DNA from: Betaproteobacteria bacterium
GTDB lineage: Bacteria; Pseudomonadota; Gammaproteobacteria; Burkholderiales; SG8-41
Direction: 5' to 3'
Length of the DNA stretch: 52,054 bases
NCBI GenBank assembly: GCA_025363435.1
Contig: JANYDY010000029.1
Location: forward strand, 1-52,054
Shown: positions 18,029 to 27,121 of the stretch, piece by piece
How positions within the stretch are numbered: the stretch's first letter is position 1
Layout of the letters: the number at the start of each line of letters is the position of its first letter
Notes under the pieces: generated by a model
Told to the model about the DNA's origin: nothing
The model's database searches: none
Seen by the model: the letters and a program-made list of their open reading frames with translations, nothing else
Position numbers and translations under genes: made by a program

Positions 18029-18883
18029 CTAGCGCGCCGCCGCACGTTTGAGCGCGCGTTCGGTCAGCGTTTCAACCAGCGCGCGGCGGTATGCGGCGGG
18101 CGCGTCGATATCGCCGGCAGCATCAATCGCGTGCGCTGCGGCCTTGGCGGTTTCAAGTATCGCAGCAGCATCAGCCTTGCGTCCGTTCAAGACGGCTTCG
18201 GCTTCGTTGATACGTTGCAACTCCGCGCTGGCGCCGATGACGCCGATATGTGTGTTGCCGGCGACGCCGTCGGCGAGATCGTAATACAGCGCAATGCCGG
18301 CCAGCGCGAAAGCGCCTTGCTGACGCGCGAATTCCTCAAACGCCCAGCGCCGCTGCGGCGGCCACGGCGGCAGGCGCAATTCGGTGACGAGTTCATCGTG
18401 CGCGAGTGCATTCATCATCGGCCCGACAAAAAAATCTTTTGCCGCAATGCTGCGCGAACCGGCGCGCCCGACCGCAGTGATTTCGGCGTCGCAGGTCAGC
18501 GCGATACCCGGCAATTCGGCCGCGGTGTCGGCATGCGCAAGACTGCCGCCAACGGTGCCGCGGCTGCGGATCGGATAATGCGCGATATACGTAACGGCAT
18601 CGGCGAGCAGCGGATGCGCCGCCGCAAGCCGTTTATCGTTTTCGATATCGCACCAGCGTACTTTGGCGCCGAGGCAGACGCCTTGCGCTGAAATCGTGAT
18701 CGCATCGAGGCCGGGAATACGCCGCAGATCGACCAGCAGCGAGGGCGCGGCCAAACGAAAAGCGAGAATCGGAATCAGACTTTGCCCGCCGGCAATCGGC
18801 AACGCATCGGCGTGCGCAGCCAGCAGTTCTATCGCTTCATTCAGCGTCTGCGGCGCAGCGTAGTTGAAGGCGGGCAGCTTCAA
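18029..18883 (-). CDS. FAD-binding subunit of molybdenum hydroxylase (CoxM-like)
   Basis: 284 residues when read from a TTG start at 18883, giving KLPAFNYAAPQTLNEAIELL at the N-terminus as in most CoxM proteins, with a purine-rich AAGAGA stretch upstream. A longer frame from ATG 18943 adds a basic, non-family N-terminus running through palindromic promoter-like DNA and is less likely. FAD-binding features are PIAGGQSLIPILAFRL and SRGTVGGSLAHADTAAELP. First gene of the minus-strand catabolic run; nested inverted repeats lie just upstream. Confidence 0.88.
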   Translation of the reverse strand: MKLPAFNYAAPQTLNEAIELLAAHADALPIAGGQSLIPILAFRLAAPSLLVDLRRIPGLDAITISAQGVCLGAKVRWCDIENDKRLAAAHPLLADAVTYIAHYPIRSRGTVGGSLAHADTAAELPGIALTCDAEITAVGRAGSRSIAAKDFFVGPMMNALAHDELVTELRLPPWPPQRRWAFEEFARQQGAFALAGIALYYDLADGVAGNTHIGVIGASAELQRINEAEAVLNGRKADAAAILETAKAAAHAIDAAGDIDAPAAYRRALVETLTERALKRAAAR

Positions 18884-18967
18884 GAGTGGCGGTCTCTTAT
18901 TGTTTCGATGAAAGGGCCGGTGGCGCGCCGCGCGCCGCACCACACATGATCATGCATGGAGGTCTTA

Positions 18968-19014
18968 AGTATAGCACCGCGAATTTCGCGCAAATTTTTG
19001 CGCGGCAGCTATAC
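18968..19014 (-). promoter_or_regulatory. Nested dyad-symmetry region upstream of the cox-type operon
   Basis: GTATAGC (18969-18975) and GCTATAC (19008-19014) form a perfect outer inverted repeat. Inside are CCGCG/CGCGG (18977-18981, 19001-19005) and two overlapping palindromes, CGCGAATTTCGCG (18978-18990) and CGCGCAAA/TTTGCGCG (18987-19004). On the minus strand a TATACT hexamer (18968-18973) could be a -10 box about 85 bases before the coxM start, but no good -35 was found. The region also begins only 11 bases past the tRNA-Phe 3' end, so it may equally end or process that transcript. The symmetry is directly visible; the function is inferred. Confidence 0.45.
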
Positions 19015-19025
19015 ATTTGAATGGA

Positions 19026-19101
<76 letters not shown>

Positions 19102-19147
19102 GTATCGGGACTGGCCGCGAACGCGGTCAGGTCGACAAAAGGGCGCT

Positions 19148-19176
19148 ATTAAAACCTTATTGCTGTAATGCGTCAA
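19148..19176 (-). promoter_or_regulatory. Sigma-70-type promoter for tRNA-Phe
   Basis: TTGACG (19171-19176) and TTTAAT (19148-19153) separated by exactly 17 bases on the minus strand. The predicted start near 19141 leaves a 40-base leader containing a CCGCG/CGCGG mini-hairpin before the mature tRNA. Confidence 0.7.
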
Positions 19177-19251
19177 GCAAGCGTCACACCGATTTTACCT
19201 CATGCGGAAGCGCTTGCCCTGCCGCTGCGCGAGGTTTCACGACGCACAAAC

Positions 19252-19281
19252 AAGAAGGCCCCGCTTGCGCGAGGCCTTCTT
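19252..19281 (-). terminator. Terminator downstream of groEL
   Basis: 9-bp stem AAGAAGGCC/GGCCTTCTT (19252-19260 and 19273-19281) with an additional inner CGC/GCG pairing. It lies 57 bases after the groEL stop. On the minus strand it is followed by GTTTGT, a modest T-tract; the + strand side has TTTT, so it may work in both directions. Confidence 0.65.
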
Positions 19282-19337
19282 TTGCAACTTGACCCGGGCG
19301 AACCCGGGGAGCTTTGTAATTTGCGCGGGTGCGCGAA

Positions 19338-21011
<1,674 letters not shown>

Positions 21012-21299
21012 TTATTCAACGACGCCCATGATGTCTTCTTCACGCATCACGAGCAGTTCTTCGCCTTCGACTTTGACGGTTTGGCCGGAATATTTTCCGA
21101 ACAGCACGCGGTCGCCGACTTTAAGGTCGAGCGGGCGCAGTTTGCCGTCTTCCAGAATCTTGCCTTTGCCGATGGCTTTGACTTCGCCTTGATCAGGCTT
21201 TTCAGCGGCGGCGTCGGGAATGACGATACCCGAGGCGGTCTTGCGCTCTTCTTCCAACCGCTTGACGATAAGGCGGTCGTGTAAAGGACGAATCTTCAT
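21012..21299 (-). CDS. groES: Co-chaperonin GroES
   Basis: 95 residues beginning [14 protein letters not shown], with the mobile-loop stretch [16 protein letters not shown] and the end [10 protein letters not shown]. The ATG at 21299 has a GAGGAG ribosome site just upstream; an in-frame extension to 21404 would run through the CIRCE operator and promoter and is rejected. GroES caps the GroEL ring. First gene of the groESL operon. Confidence 0.99.
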   Translation of the reverse strand: MKIRPLHDRLIVKRLEEERKTASGIVIPDAAAEKPDQGEVKAIGKGKILEDGKLRPLDLKVGDRVLFGKYSGQTVKVEGEELLVMREEDIMGVVE

Positions 21300-21349
21300 A
21301 CTTGCATCTCCTCTGCGTTTACTTGGACGAACTGAAAAGGGGGTTGTTA

Positions 21350-21376
21350 CTAGCACTCGATATGAGCGAGTGCTAA
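21350..21376 (-). promoter_or_regulatory. CIRCE operator (HrcA binding site)
   Basis: CTAGCACTC (21350-21358), 9-base spacer, GAGTGCTAA (21368-21376): the CIRCE inverted repeat with one mismatch at an outer position. It abuts the -10 box of the heat-shock promoter, 51 bases upstream of groES, so HrcA bound here would block transcription. Confidence 0.95.
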
Positions 21377-21405
21377 TAATAGGGGCTTGCGGCTTGTATT
21401 TCAAG
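21377..21405 (-). promoter_or_regulatory. Sigma-32 (RpoH)-type heat-shock promoter of groESL
   Basis: On the minus strand CTTGAA (21400-21405), a 14-base spacer, then CCCCTATTA (21377-21385). This matches the RpoH pattern CTTGAA-N13-15-CCCCAT closely. Together with the adjoining CIRCE it indicates dual heat-shock control. Confidence 0.85.
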
Positions 21406-21521
21406 CGCAGGCGCTAGCGGGCAACGCGCGCTGGCCGCGCAGGCGGGCGCCTGGTCGGCATTATAATTTATTTAAAACAGTGTCTTACTGGATTCCTCCG
21501 GCGCGGATGCGGCGGCCGAAG

Positions 21522-22166
21522 TTAATTTGACGCCGTCAACGGATTAGTCGCCGGCACACCGAAGCGGTAGACCGTGCGGCGGCTGCGGTCGCATTTTGGC
21601 GGAATCGGCGAGTGCGGGCAGGGGCCGCTGCGGCGGCCGCTTTCGTCCAGCGTGGCGTCATCGGCGTACTCGCCCCAGATGCCGCCGCGCACCGGCCGGA
21701 ATAACCACATCAGGTAACCGCGGCGCGCCGCCACTTCGACCAGATCGTCGGTATCGGGTGCATCAGCGACCACCATCTGATTATTGTTCAAGCCATACGG
21801 AAAAGCGCCGAACGCCTGCAGGCATTCAACGGCTTCGCGTGATTCCGCGCCGGGGCGCGTACACGCCGGACGCTCGGCGCGCTGCACATCCCACGCACCC
21901 AGTTCCCAGGCCGCCTTCATCGCCGCGAGATCGACGGTGAGAAGATCGTTCCAGCGCTCGTTGAGTTGCAATGCAGAACTCGGCACCGGTGTATAGGAAA
22001 CTGTCTCGGCCGTTGGAATATCGGCGAGCTTTTCTTTGATGAAAGCGTGCCAGTGCAAAGTAAGGATGACCGGTGTATCCGCGCAGGGCACGGCGGCCAG
22101 TGTTATTGCGAATAACGGCAAACCAGTCGCGTTGACCTGATCTTCGATACGATCGAGTAGTTCCAT
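21522..22166 (-). CDS. Conserved-looking protein of unknown function
   Basis: 214 residues; I do not recognise the family. It has no signal peptide or membrane segment. It begins MELLDRIEDQVNATG, has an LTLHWHAFIKEKL stretch (two close His), a YGLNNNQMVVADAPDTDDLVEVA stretch, and a Cys/Pro/Arg-rich C-terminus with CPHSPIPPKC that could hold a metal. A run of GGAGGTGAT just before the ATG is a strong ribosome site, so it is likely a real gene. It is divergent from bioA with 286 bases between, in which no clear promoter or other feature was found. Confidence 0.7.
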   Translation of the reverse strand: MELLDRIEDQVNATGLPLFAITLAAVPCADTPVILTLHWHAFIKEKLADIPTAETVSYTPVPSSALQLNERWNDLLTVDLAAMKAAWELGAWDVQRAERPACTRPGAESREAVECLQAFGAFPYGLNNNQMVVADAPDTDDLVEVAARRGYLMWLFRPVRGGIWGEYADDATLDESGRRSGPCPHSPIPPKCDRSRRTVYRFGVPATNPLTASN

Positions 22167-22452
22167 GGCAAGATCACCTCCACAGGAATGCTACACTCAG
22201 ACCAGCACAAACTATGCCACACATATTCAACAACGCTGTGCAATGCGGCAAGGTTGACCGTCGCCCGTCGCCAGCTGGTAAATATCGTTACGGCAGCCTT
22301 CAAATCGAACTTGAGTTACGGCTGCGCGGGATCCTCCCGTGATAGTCGCGTGAAAAACCGGCCTTCTCTGACATCATGCCCGTGCGATTCACATTTTGCA
22401 TGACGCCGTCCGCTTGTAAAGTCTTATTCAGGACGCCAATGCCGAGCAGCAG

Positions 22453-23781
22453 ATGAACCCCGGCGCTGCCAATTCCGATCTGCTTGCACGCAGCGCACGC
22501 GCGGTGTGGCATCCGTGCACGCAAATGAAGCAGCACGAGACGCTGCCATTGTTGCCGATCGCGCGCGGCAGCGGCGTCTGGCTGTATGACTTTGAAGGCC
22601 GTCGTTATCTCGATGCGATCAGTTCGTGGTGGGTCAATCTGTTCGGCCACGCCAATCCGCGCATCAACGCTGCGTTGCAAGAGCAACTTGAAACGCTGGC
22701 ACACGTCATTCTTGCCGGCTGCACGCACGCGCCGGTGGTCGAATTGTCGGAGCGCCTCGCCGCGCTGACCGGCGGCCGCCTCGGCCACTGCTTTTACGGC
22801 AGCGACGGCGCTTCGGCCGTTGAAATCGCCTTAAAGATGAGCTTTCATTATTGGCGCAATTGCGGTCGGCACGGGAAAACCGGCTTCGTCAGCCTCACCG
22901 GCAGTTATCACGGCGAAACGCTGGGCGCGTTGTCGGTCACCGATGTCGCCCTGTTCAAGGACACTTACGCACCGTTACTGCGTCAAAGCGCGCAGGTACC
23001 CAGCCCGGACTGGCGGCTGGCAGAGGCCGGCGAATCGCCGCGCGATTTTGCTGCGCGTTGCGCGCAGTCGCTCGAAACGCATCTCGAACAACATCACGGC
23101 GAGACCGCTGCGCTAATCGTCGAGCCGCTGGTGCAGGGCGCCACCGGCATGGCCATGTATGACGCCGAATATTTGCGCCTTGCGCGTGCGTTATGCGATC
23201 GCTACAAAGTGCATCTGATCGCCGACGAAATCATGGTTGGTTTCGGCCGCAGCGGTACCTTCTTTGCGCATGAGCAGGCCGGCATCACGCCGGATTTTCT
23301 GTGCCTGTCGAAGGGCATTACCGGCGGTTACCTGCCGCTGGCGGCGGTGATGACGACCGGCACCGTCTACCGGGCGTTCTATGACGACACGACGGCGCGC
23401 GGTTTTCTGCATTCGCATTCGTACACCGGCAACGCCCTGGCCTGCCGCGCCGCACTGGCGACGCTCGATATTTTCGCCGCCGACAAGGTCATTGAAACGA
23501 ACCGCGCCAAACGTTCGGCATTGAGCGAAGCTGCGGCGTCCATCGCGCAGCATCCGCGCGTGCGCAACTTCCGCAACACCGGCATGATCTGGGCCTTCGA
23601 AGCAGAAACCGGCGACCCGGATTTCGCACGCAAATTTCATCAGGCCGCACTCAATCGCGGTGTGCTGCTGCGGCCGATCGGCAATACCGTCTATTTCATG
23701 CCGCCCTACGTTATCAATGAAAGTGAAATTAATTTTCTGACGGCGGGTACGCTTGACGCCCTCAACAAATGCCTGACATGA
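22453..23781 (+). CDS. bioA: Adenosylmethionine-8-amino-7-oxononanoate aminotransferase
   Basis: 442 residues, a class III PLP aminotransferase. BioA-specific features: HPCTQM near the N-terminus, DAISSWWVNLFGH, and SLTGSYHGETLGALSVTD. The PLP lysine is Lys287 in LSKGITGGYLPL, after ADEIMVGFGRSG. It converts 7-keto-8-aminopelargonate to 7,8-diaminopelargonate in biotin synthesis using S-adenosylmethionine as amino donor. No other bio gene lies in the window, so here it is separated from the rest of the pathway. The upstream ribosome site is weak. Confidence 0.95.
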   Translation: MNPGAANSDLLARSARAVWHPCTQMKQHETLPLLPIARGSGVWLYDFEGRRYLDAISSWWVNLFGHANPRINAALQEQLETLAHVILAGCTHAPVVELSERLAALTGGRLGHCFYGSDGASAVEIALKMSFHYWRNCGRHGKTGFVSLTGSYHGETLGALSVTDVALFKDTYAPLLRQSAQVPSPDWRLAEAGESPRDFAARCAQSLETHLEQHHGETAALIVEPLVQGATGMAMYDAEYLRLARALCDRYKVHLIADEIMVGFGRSGTFFAHEQAGITPDFLCLSKGITGGYLPLAAVMTTGTVYRAFYDDTTARGFLHSHSYTGNALACRAALATLDIFAADKVIETNRAKRSALSEAAASIAQHPRVRNFRNTGMIWAFEAETGDPDFARKFHQAALNRGVLLRPIGNTVYFMPPYVINESEINFLTAGTLDALNKCLT

Positions 23782-23794
23782 GCGTCCGCCGGCA

Positions 23795-25192
23795 ATGAAG
23801 CTGAGCTTTCTGGGCGCTGCTGGTGAAGTGACGGGATCGTGTTATCTGATCGAAACGGCAAACCTCCGTTTCATCGTTGATTGCGGCATGTTTCAGGGCG
23901 GGCGCGATGCCGATGAAAAAAACCGCGCGGATTTTGCATTCGACCCGCGCACGCTCGATTTCGTCCTGCTGACACACGCGCATATCGATCATTCGGGCCT
24001 GTTGCCGCGCCTTTGCGCGCAGGGTTTTCGCGGTGACATTTACACCACGGCTGCGACCATCGATCTGCTTGAGGTCCTGCTGCTCGATTCTGCGCATATC
24101 CAGGAAAAAGATCTGGAGTGGCGGGAACGCGCGCACAAATCGGGCCGGCGGCCCCGCAGCGAACGCAAGCTGCCGCTTTACAGCGTAGCGCAGGCGCTGG
24201 CCAGCCTCACGCAGTTGCGCGCCATCGACTACGACCAGGAGTTCCGCCCGAAACCCGGTGTACGCTGCTGCCTGCGCGATGCCGGGCACATACTGGGCGC
24301 GGCGATCATTGAAGTCCGGGTGTTGGAAGGCGGCAGCGAGACAAAATTTGTTTTCTCCGGCGACATCGGCCGCGCCGCTCATCCGATCGTGCGCGACGTC
24401 ACGACTATCGATGATGCCGATGTGCTGCTGGTGGAATCGACCTACGGCAACCGCTTGCATAAAAGTCTTGCCGACACGATGACAGAACTGGAGGCCGCGC
24501 TCAACGCAACACTTGCGCATGGCAACGTGATCGTTCCCGCATTTGCGGTCGGCCGCACCCAGGACCTGCTCTACCTGCTGAGCGATCTGTACCGGCAAAA
24601 GCGCCTGCCGCCGCTTTGCATCTACGTCGATTCGCCGATGGCGCTGAAGGCAACCGAAATCACACTCAAGCATGCCGAACTGCTCGACGCGGAAACGCGC
24701 GTTATGTTCAACTGGCTGTGCAGCAATCACGAACGACCGCAGATCAATTTTATTCACGATGTTGAAGAATCGATGGCACTGGAAAAAATAAAAAGCGGTG
24801 CGGTCATTATTTCGGCCAGCGGCATGTGCAACGCCGGTCGCGTAAAACGCCACCTCGCGAATAATCTGAACCGCCCGGAATGCGCGGTGGTGTTCACCGG
24901 ATTCCAGGCCGCCGGCACGCTCGGTCGCCGTATCGTTGATGGCGAAAAATCCGTGCGGATTTTCGGTGAAGAAATAGCGGTGCGCGCAAAAATTCACACG
25001 ATCGGCGGTCTTTCCGCGCACGCCGATCAGGCCGAGCTGCTGACATGGTTGCGCAATTTCCGGCGGCCGCCGCGGCGTACCTTTGTTGTGCATGGCGAGG
25101 CAGAGGCCGCCGCCGCATTTCGCGCCGCGATCGTGCGCGAGCTGAAATGGAATGCGGATGTCGCGCAGGCGCGCGCCGTAATTGAGGTCTGA
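23795..25192 (+). CDS. Metallo-beta-lactamase/beta-CASP RNA-metabolising exonuclease-like protein
   Basis: 465 residues. The zinc motif H61-A-H63-I-D65-H66 is in place, followed by GDIGR and the beta-CASP insertion (AFAVGRTQDLLYLL) and the RNA-specificity end with SASGMCNAGRVKRHL, VFTGFQAAGTLGR and IGGLSAHADQAELL. This is the YSH1/CPSF73-like bacterial branch, which cleaves RNA. It starts 13 bases after bioA and ends one base before dacB, so it is probably co-transcribed with both. The cellular RNA target is unknown. Confidence 0.93.
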   Translation: MKLSFLGAAGEVTGSCYLIETANLRFIVDCGMFQGGRDADEKNRADFAFDPRTLDFVLLTHAHIDHSGLLPRLCAQGFRGDIYTTAATIDLLEVLLLDSAHIQEKDLEWRERAHKSGRRPRSERKLPLYSVAQALASLTQLRAIDYDQEFRPKPGVRCCLRDAGHILGAAIIEVRVLEGGSETKFVFSGDIGRAAHPIVRDVTTIDDADVLLVESTYGNRLHKSLADTMTELEAALNATLAHGNVIVPAFAVGRTQDLLYLLSDLYRQKRLPPLCIYVDSPMALKATEITLKHAELLDAETRVMFNWLCSNHERPQINFIHDVEESMALEKIKSGAVIISASGMCNAGRVKRHLANNLNRPECAVVFTGFQAAGTLGRRIVDGEKSVRIFGEEIAVRAKIHTIGGLSAHADQAELLTWLRNFRRPPRRTFVVHGEAEAAAAFRAAIVRELKWNADVAQARAVIEV

Positions 25193-25193
25193 T

Positions 25194-26612
25194 ATGCGTA
25201 ACCTGATTTTTATTGCGCTGTTTTTTGCTGCCGCTGCTTTTGCGCAGGAGCGCAACGCGCGCCTGCCGGCGGGCGTTGCCCAGGCCCTCGCGCAAGCCGG
25301 CATCGGCGAGCCGGCGGTCAGCATCTTTGTGCAGGAAGCCGGCGCCGATCAGCCGGTCCTCGCGGTGGGCGAAACGCGCGCCTTCAATCCGGCCTCAACC
25401 ATCAAGCTGCTGACAACCTTCGCTGCACTCGATCAGCTCGGCCCCGCTTATCAGTGGATCACCGAAGCTTATGCCGCGGCACCCTTGCAAGGCGATGTGC
25501 TGACCGGCGACCTGATTCTGCGCGGCAGCGGCGACCCGCGCCTGACGCTCGAAAATTTCTGGCTGATGTTGCGCAACCTGCGCGCGCGCGGGCTGCGTGA
25601 GATCCGCGGCGATCTGGTTCTCGACCGCAGTTTTTTCAGCGGCATTGAAACGACCGATCCGGCAGGCTTCGACAATGAACCGACGCGCCCGTACAACACG
25701 CTGCCCGATGCATTGCTGGTCAATTTCAAATCTTTTCGCCTGAGTTTTATTCCGAATGCCGCACAACGCGCCATCAATATCGCCGTTGAACCGGCGTTAC
25801 CGCAGGTGCAAATCGTCAACAACCTTGTGCTCGGCACGGAAGCCTGCGGCGACTGGGTGGAAAAACTGAAAATCACCGCGACGGCAGAGGCTGCGTCGGC
25901 ACGCCTGGTTTTTAGCGGCAACTACGCGCTCGCCTGCGGCGAGAAAGACCGCCATTTCAGTCTGCTCGGCCACGCGCAATATGTACACGCGTTGTTTACA
26001 CAGTTGTGGCGCGAACTCGGCGGCAGCTTCAATGGCGGCGTGCGCGACGGCGTTGCGCCGGCAGGCGCGAAACCATTGCTGCTCAATACGTCCCAGCCGC
26101 TTGCAGACATCGTGCGCGACATCAATAAATTCAGCAACAACGTGATGGCTCGGCAGCTCTTTCTCTCGCTGGGCGCGACGACACTCGGCGCGCCGGCAAG
26201 CAACGACAAGTCGATGCGTACGATAAAGCAGTGGCTGGAGCTACGACGTCTGGCGATGCCCGAGCTGGTGCTGGAGAACGGCTCGGGTTTGTCGCGCCTC
26301 GAACGCGTCAGCGCGCGGGGGCTCGGGCAAATGCTGCTCTACGCCAACCGCAGTGCGGTGATGCCGGAGTTCGTTGCGTCGCTGCCACTGGTCGCCGTCG
26401 ACGGTACCATGCGCAAACGTCTCAATGGCGCGGAGATCGCAGGACAGGCGCATATCAAGACCGGCAGTCTGGCCGGCGCGCGCGCGATTGCGGGCTACGT
26501 GCTCGACGCCAAAGGACGCACCATGATCGTGGTGTTCCTAGTCAATCACGCGCGCGCCGCTGAGGCGCCCGCCGCCCAGGACGCGCTGTTGAAATGGGTT
26601 TATTCGCGCTGA
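25194..26612 (+). CDS. dacB: D-alanyl-D-alanine carboxypeptidase/endopeptidase (PBP4 family)
   Basis: 472 residues with a signal peptide (MRNLIFIALFFAAAAFAQ). The three penicillin-binding motifs are visible: Ser68-Thr-Ile-Lys (STIK), SNN in NKFSNNVMARQ, and KTG in IKTGSLAGARA near the C-terminus. Acts in the periplasm, trimming or cleaving peptidoglycan cross-links. Start ATG 25194 is one base after the upstream stop; a TTG in frame at 25182 would weaken the signal peptide. Length is normal for PBP4 proteins. Confidence 0.94.
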   Translation: MRNLIFIALFFAAAAFAQERNARLPAGVAQALAQAGIGEPAVSIFVQEAGADQPVLAVGETRAFNPASTIKLLTTFAALDQLGPAYQWITEAYAAAPLQGDVLTGDLILRGSGDPRLTLENFWLMLRNLRARGLREIRGDLVLDRSFFSGIETTDPAGFDNEPTRPYNTLPDALLVNFKSFRLSFIPNAAQRAINIAVEPALPQVQIVNNLVLGTEACGDWVEKLKITATAEAASARLVFSGNYALACGEKDRHFSLLGHAQYVHALFTQLWRELGGSFNGGVRDGVAPAGAKPLLLNTSQPLADIVRDINKFSNNVMARQLFLSLGATTLGAPASNDKSMRTIKQWLELRRLAMPELVLENGSGLSRLERVSARGLGQMLLYANRSAVMPEFVASLPLVAVDGTMRKRLNGAEIAGQAHIKTGSLAGARAIAGYVLDAKGRTMIVVFLVNHARAAEAPAAQDALLKWVYSR

Positions 26613-26830
26613 TCGGCCAGCCGATTTGCGCCGGCGCATAGCCCCTGCCAGCGCGTTTTCCCCGGCCAAGCCGACACGGCGTGCGCCAAGTATGACGTCG
26701 CACAGCCGTGCCCGAGCAAAATCAGGCGCCATAAAATCATATTTATTTATATAAATCAAATATTTATATCTGTTTGTTGCCAAAACACAACAGATTTAAG
26801 CATTTTCCCTAACAAATAAATGGACTTATG
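26613..26830. other. Gene-free stretch with an AT-rich tract
   Basis: No credible coding frame on either strand. The first ~120 bases are GC-rich; from about 26736 the DNA turns strikingly AT-rich (runs of A and T such as ATTTATTTATATAAATC), unlike the rest of the window. An A/T-rich block directly before a probable promoter may act as an UP element or bind a nucleoid protein. No terminator for dacB was found here. Confidence 0.5.
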
Positions 26831-26859
26831 TGGACAACTTAAAGCGCTTTCTTTACTCT
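26831..26859 (+). promoter_or_regulatory. Candidate promoter for the structured RNA/OMP leader
   Basis: TGGACA (26831-26836), 17-base spacer, TACTCT (26854-26859). The -35 box is good and the -10 poor. The spacer contains the 10-bp palindrome AAAGCGCTTT (26841-26850), a possible operator. The expected start near 26866 is just before the first helix of the proposed RNA. Confidence 0.35.
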
Positions 26860-26865
26860 GAACCT

Positions 26866-27068
26866 AACGCCTAACCGATGGGAGATTTGGCAAGTCGATA
26901 CGAGCCTGCATCAGGGAAGCAACCGGAAGTATCCCGTTGAAGGCTCCAGGCAACCCAAATTCAATCATCGTAATGGCCCACGTGCAATAAAAGTGGCGCG
27001 GTACTAAAGGTCTAATCACAAAGCTGCGCCACCATCTACATAGCCGGGTCGCCCCCGGCTATTTTTTT
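26866..27068 (+). ncRNA. Candidate structured RNA or cis-regulatory leader
   Basis: About 200 bases with nested pairings visible by eye: CGATG/CATCG (26876-26880 with 26966-26970), ATTTGG/CCAAAT (26885-26890 with 26955-26960), GAGCCT/AGGCTC (26902-26907 with 26941-26946) and GGGA/TCCC (26914-26917 with 26932-26935) stack into one branched arm. A second hairpin is GTGGCGC/GCGCCAC (26993-26999 with 27026-27032), and a terminator hairpin ends it at 27068. No known riboswitch consensus was recognised (c-di-GMP, glycine, cobalamin, SAM and 6S were considered). It ends 53 bases before the ompA-like gene, for which no separate promoter was found, so control by read-through is possible. The start coordinate is approximate. 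Confidence 0.5.
27042..27068 (+). terminator. Intrinsic terminator upstream of the OmpA-like gene
   Basis: Stem AGCCGGG/CCCGGCT (27042-27048, 27054-27060), loop TCGCC, then A and seven T residues. It is a textbook intrinsic terminator. It lies before, not after, a gene on the same strand, which points to an sRNA end or a regulated attenuator. Confidence 0.85.
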
Positions 27069-27121
27069 CGAATTTGCAGTTTTTGGTAAAGATCATTTTG
27101 AGCACTATAGGAGAAGCAACC

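Noticed and set aside
18884-18943. ATG-initiated extension of coxM
   Set aside because: The extra 20 residues are basic and absent from the family; TTG at 18883 gives the expected N-terminus.
23762-25324. 520-residue frame opposite the beta-CASP gene
   Set aside because: Antisense shadow; the + strand gene has all catalytic motifs.
26878-26940. 20-codon ATG frame within the gene-free stretch
   Set aside because: No ribosome site, and it coincides with paired bases of the proposed RNA; possible but unsupported as a peptide.
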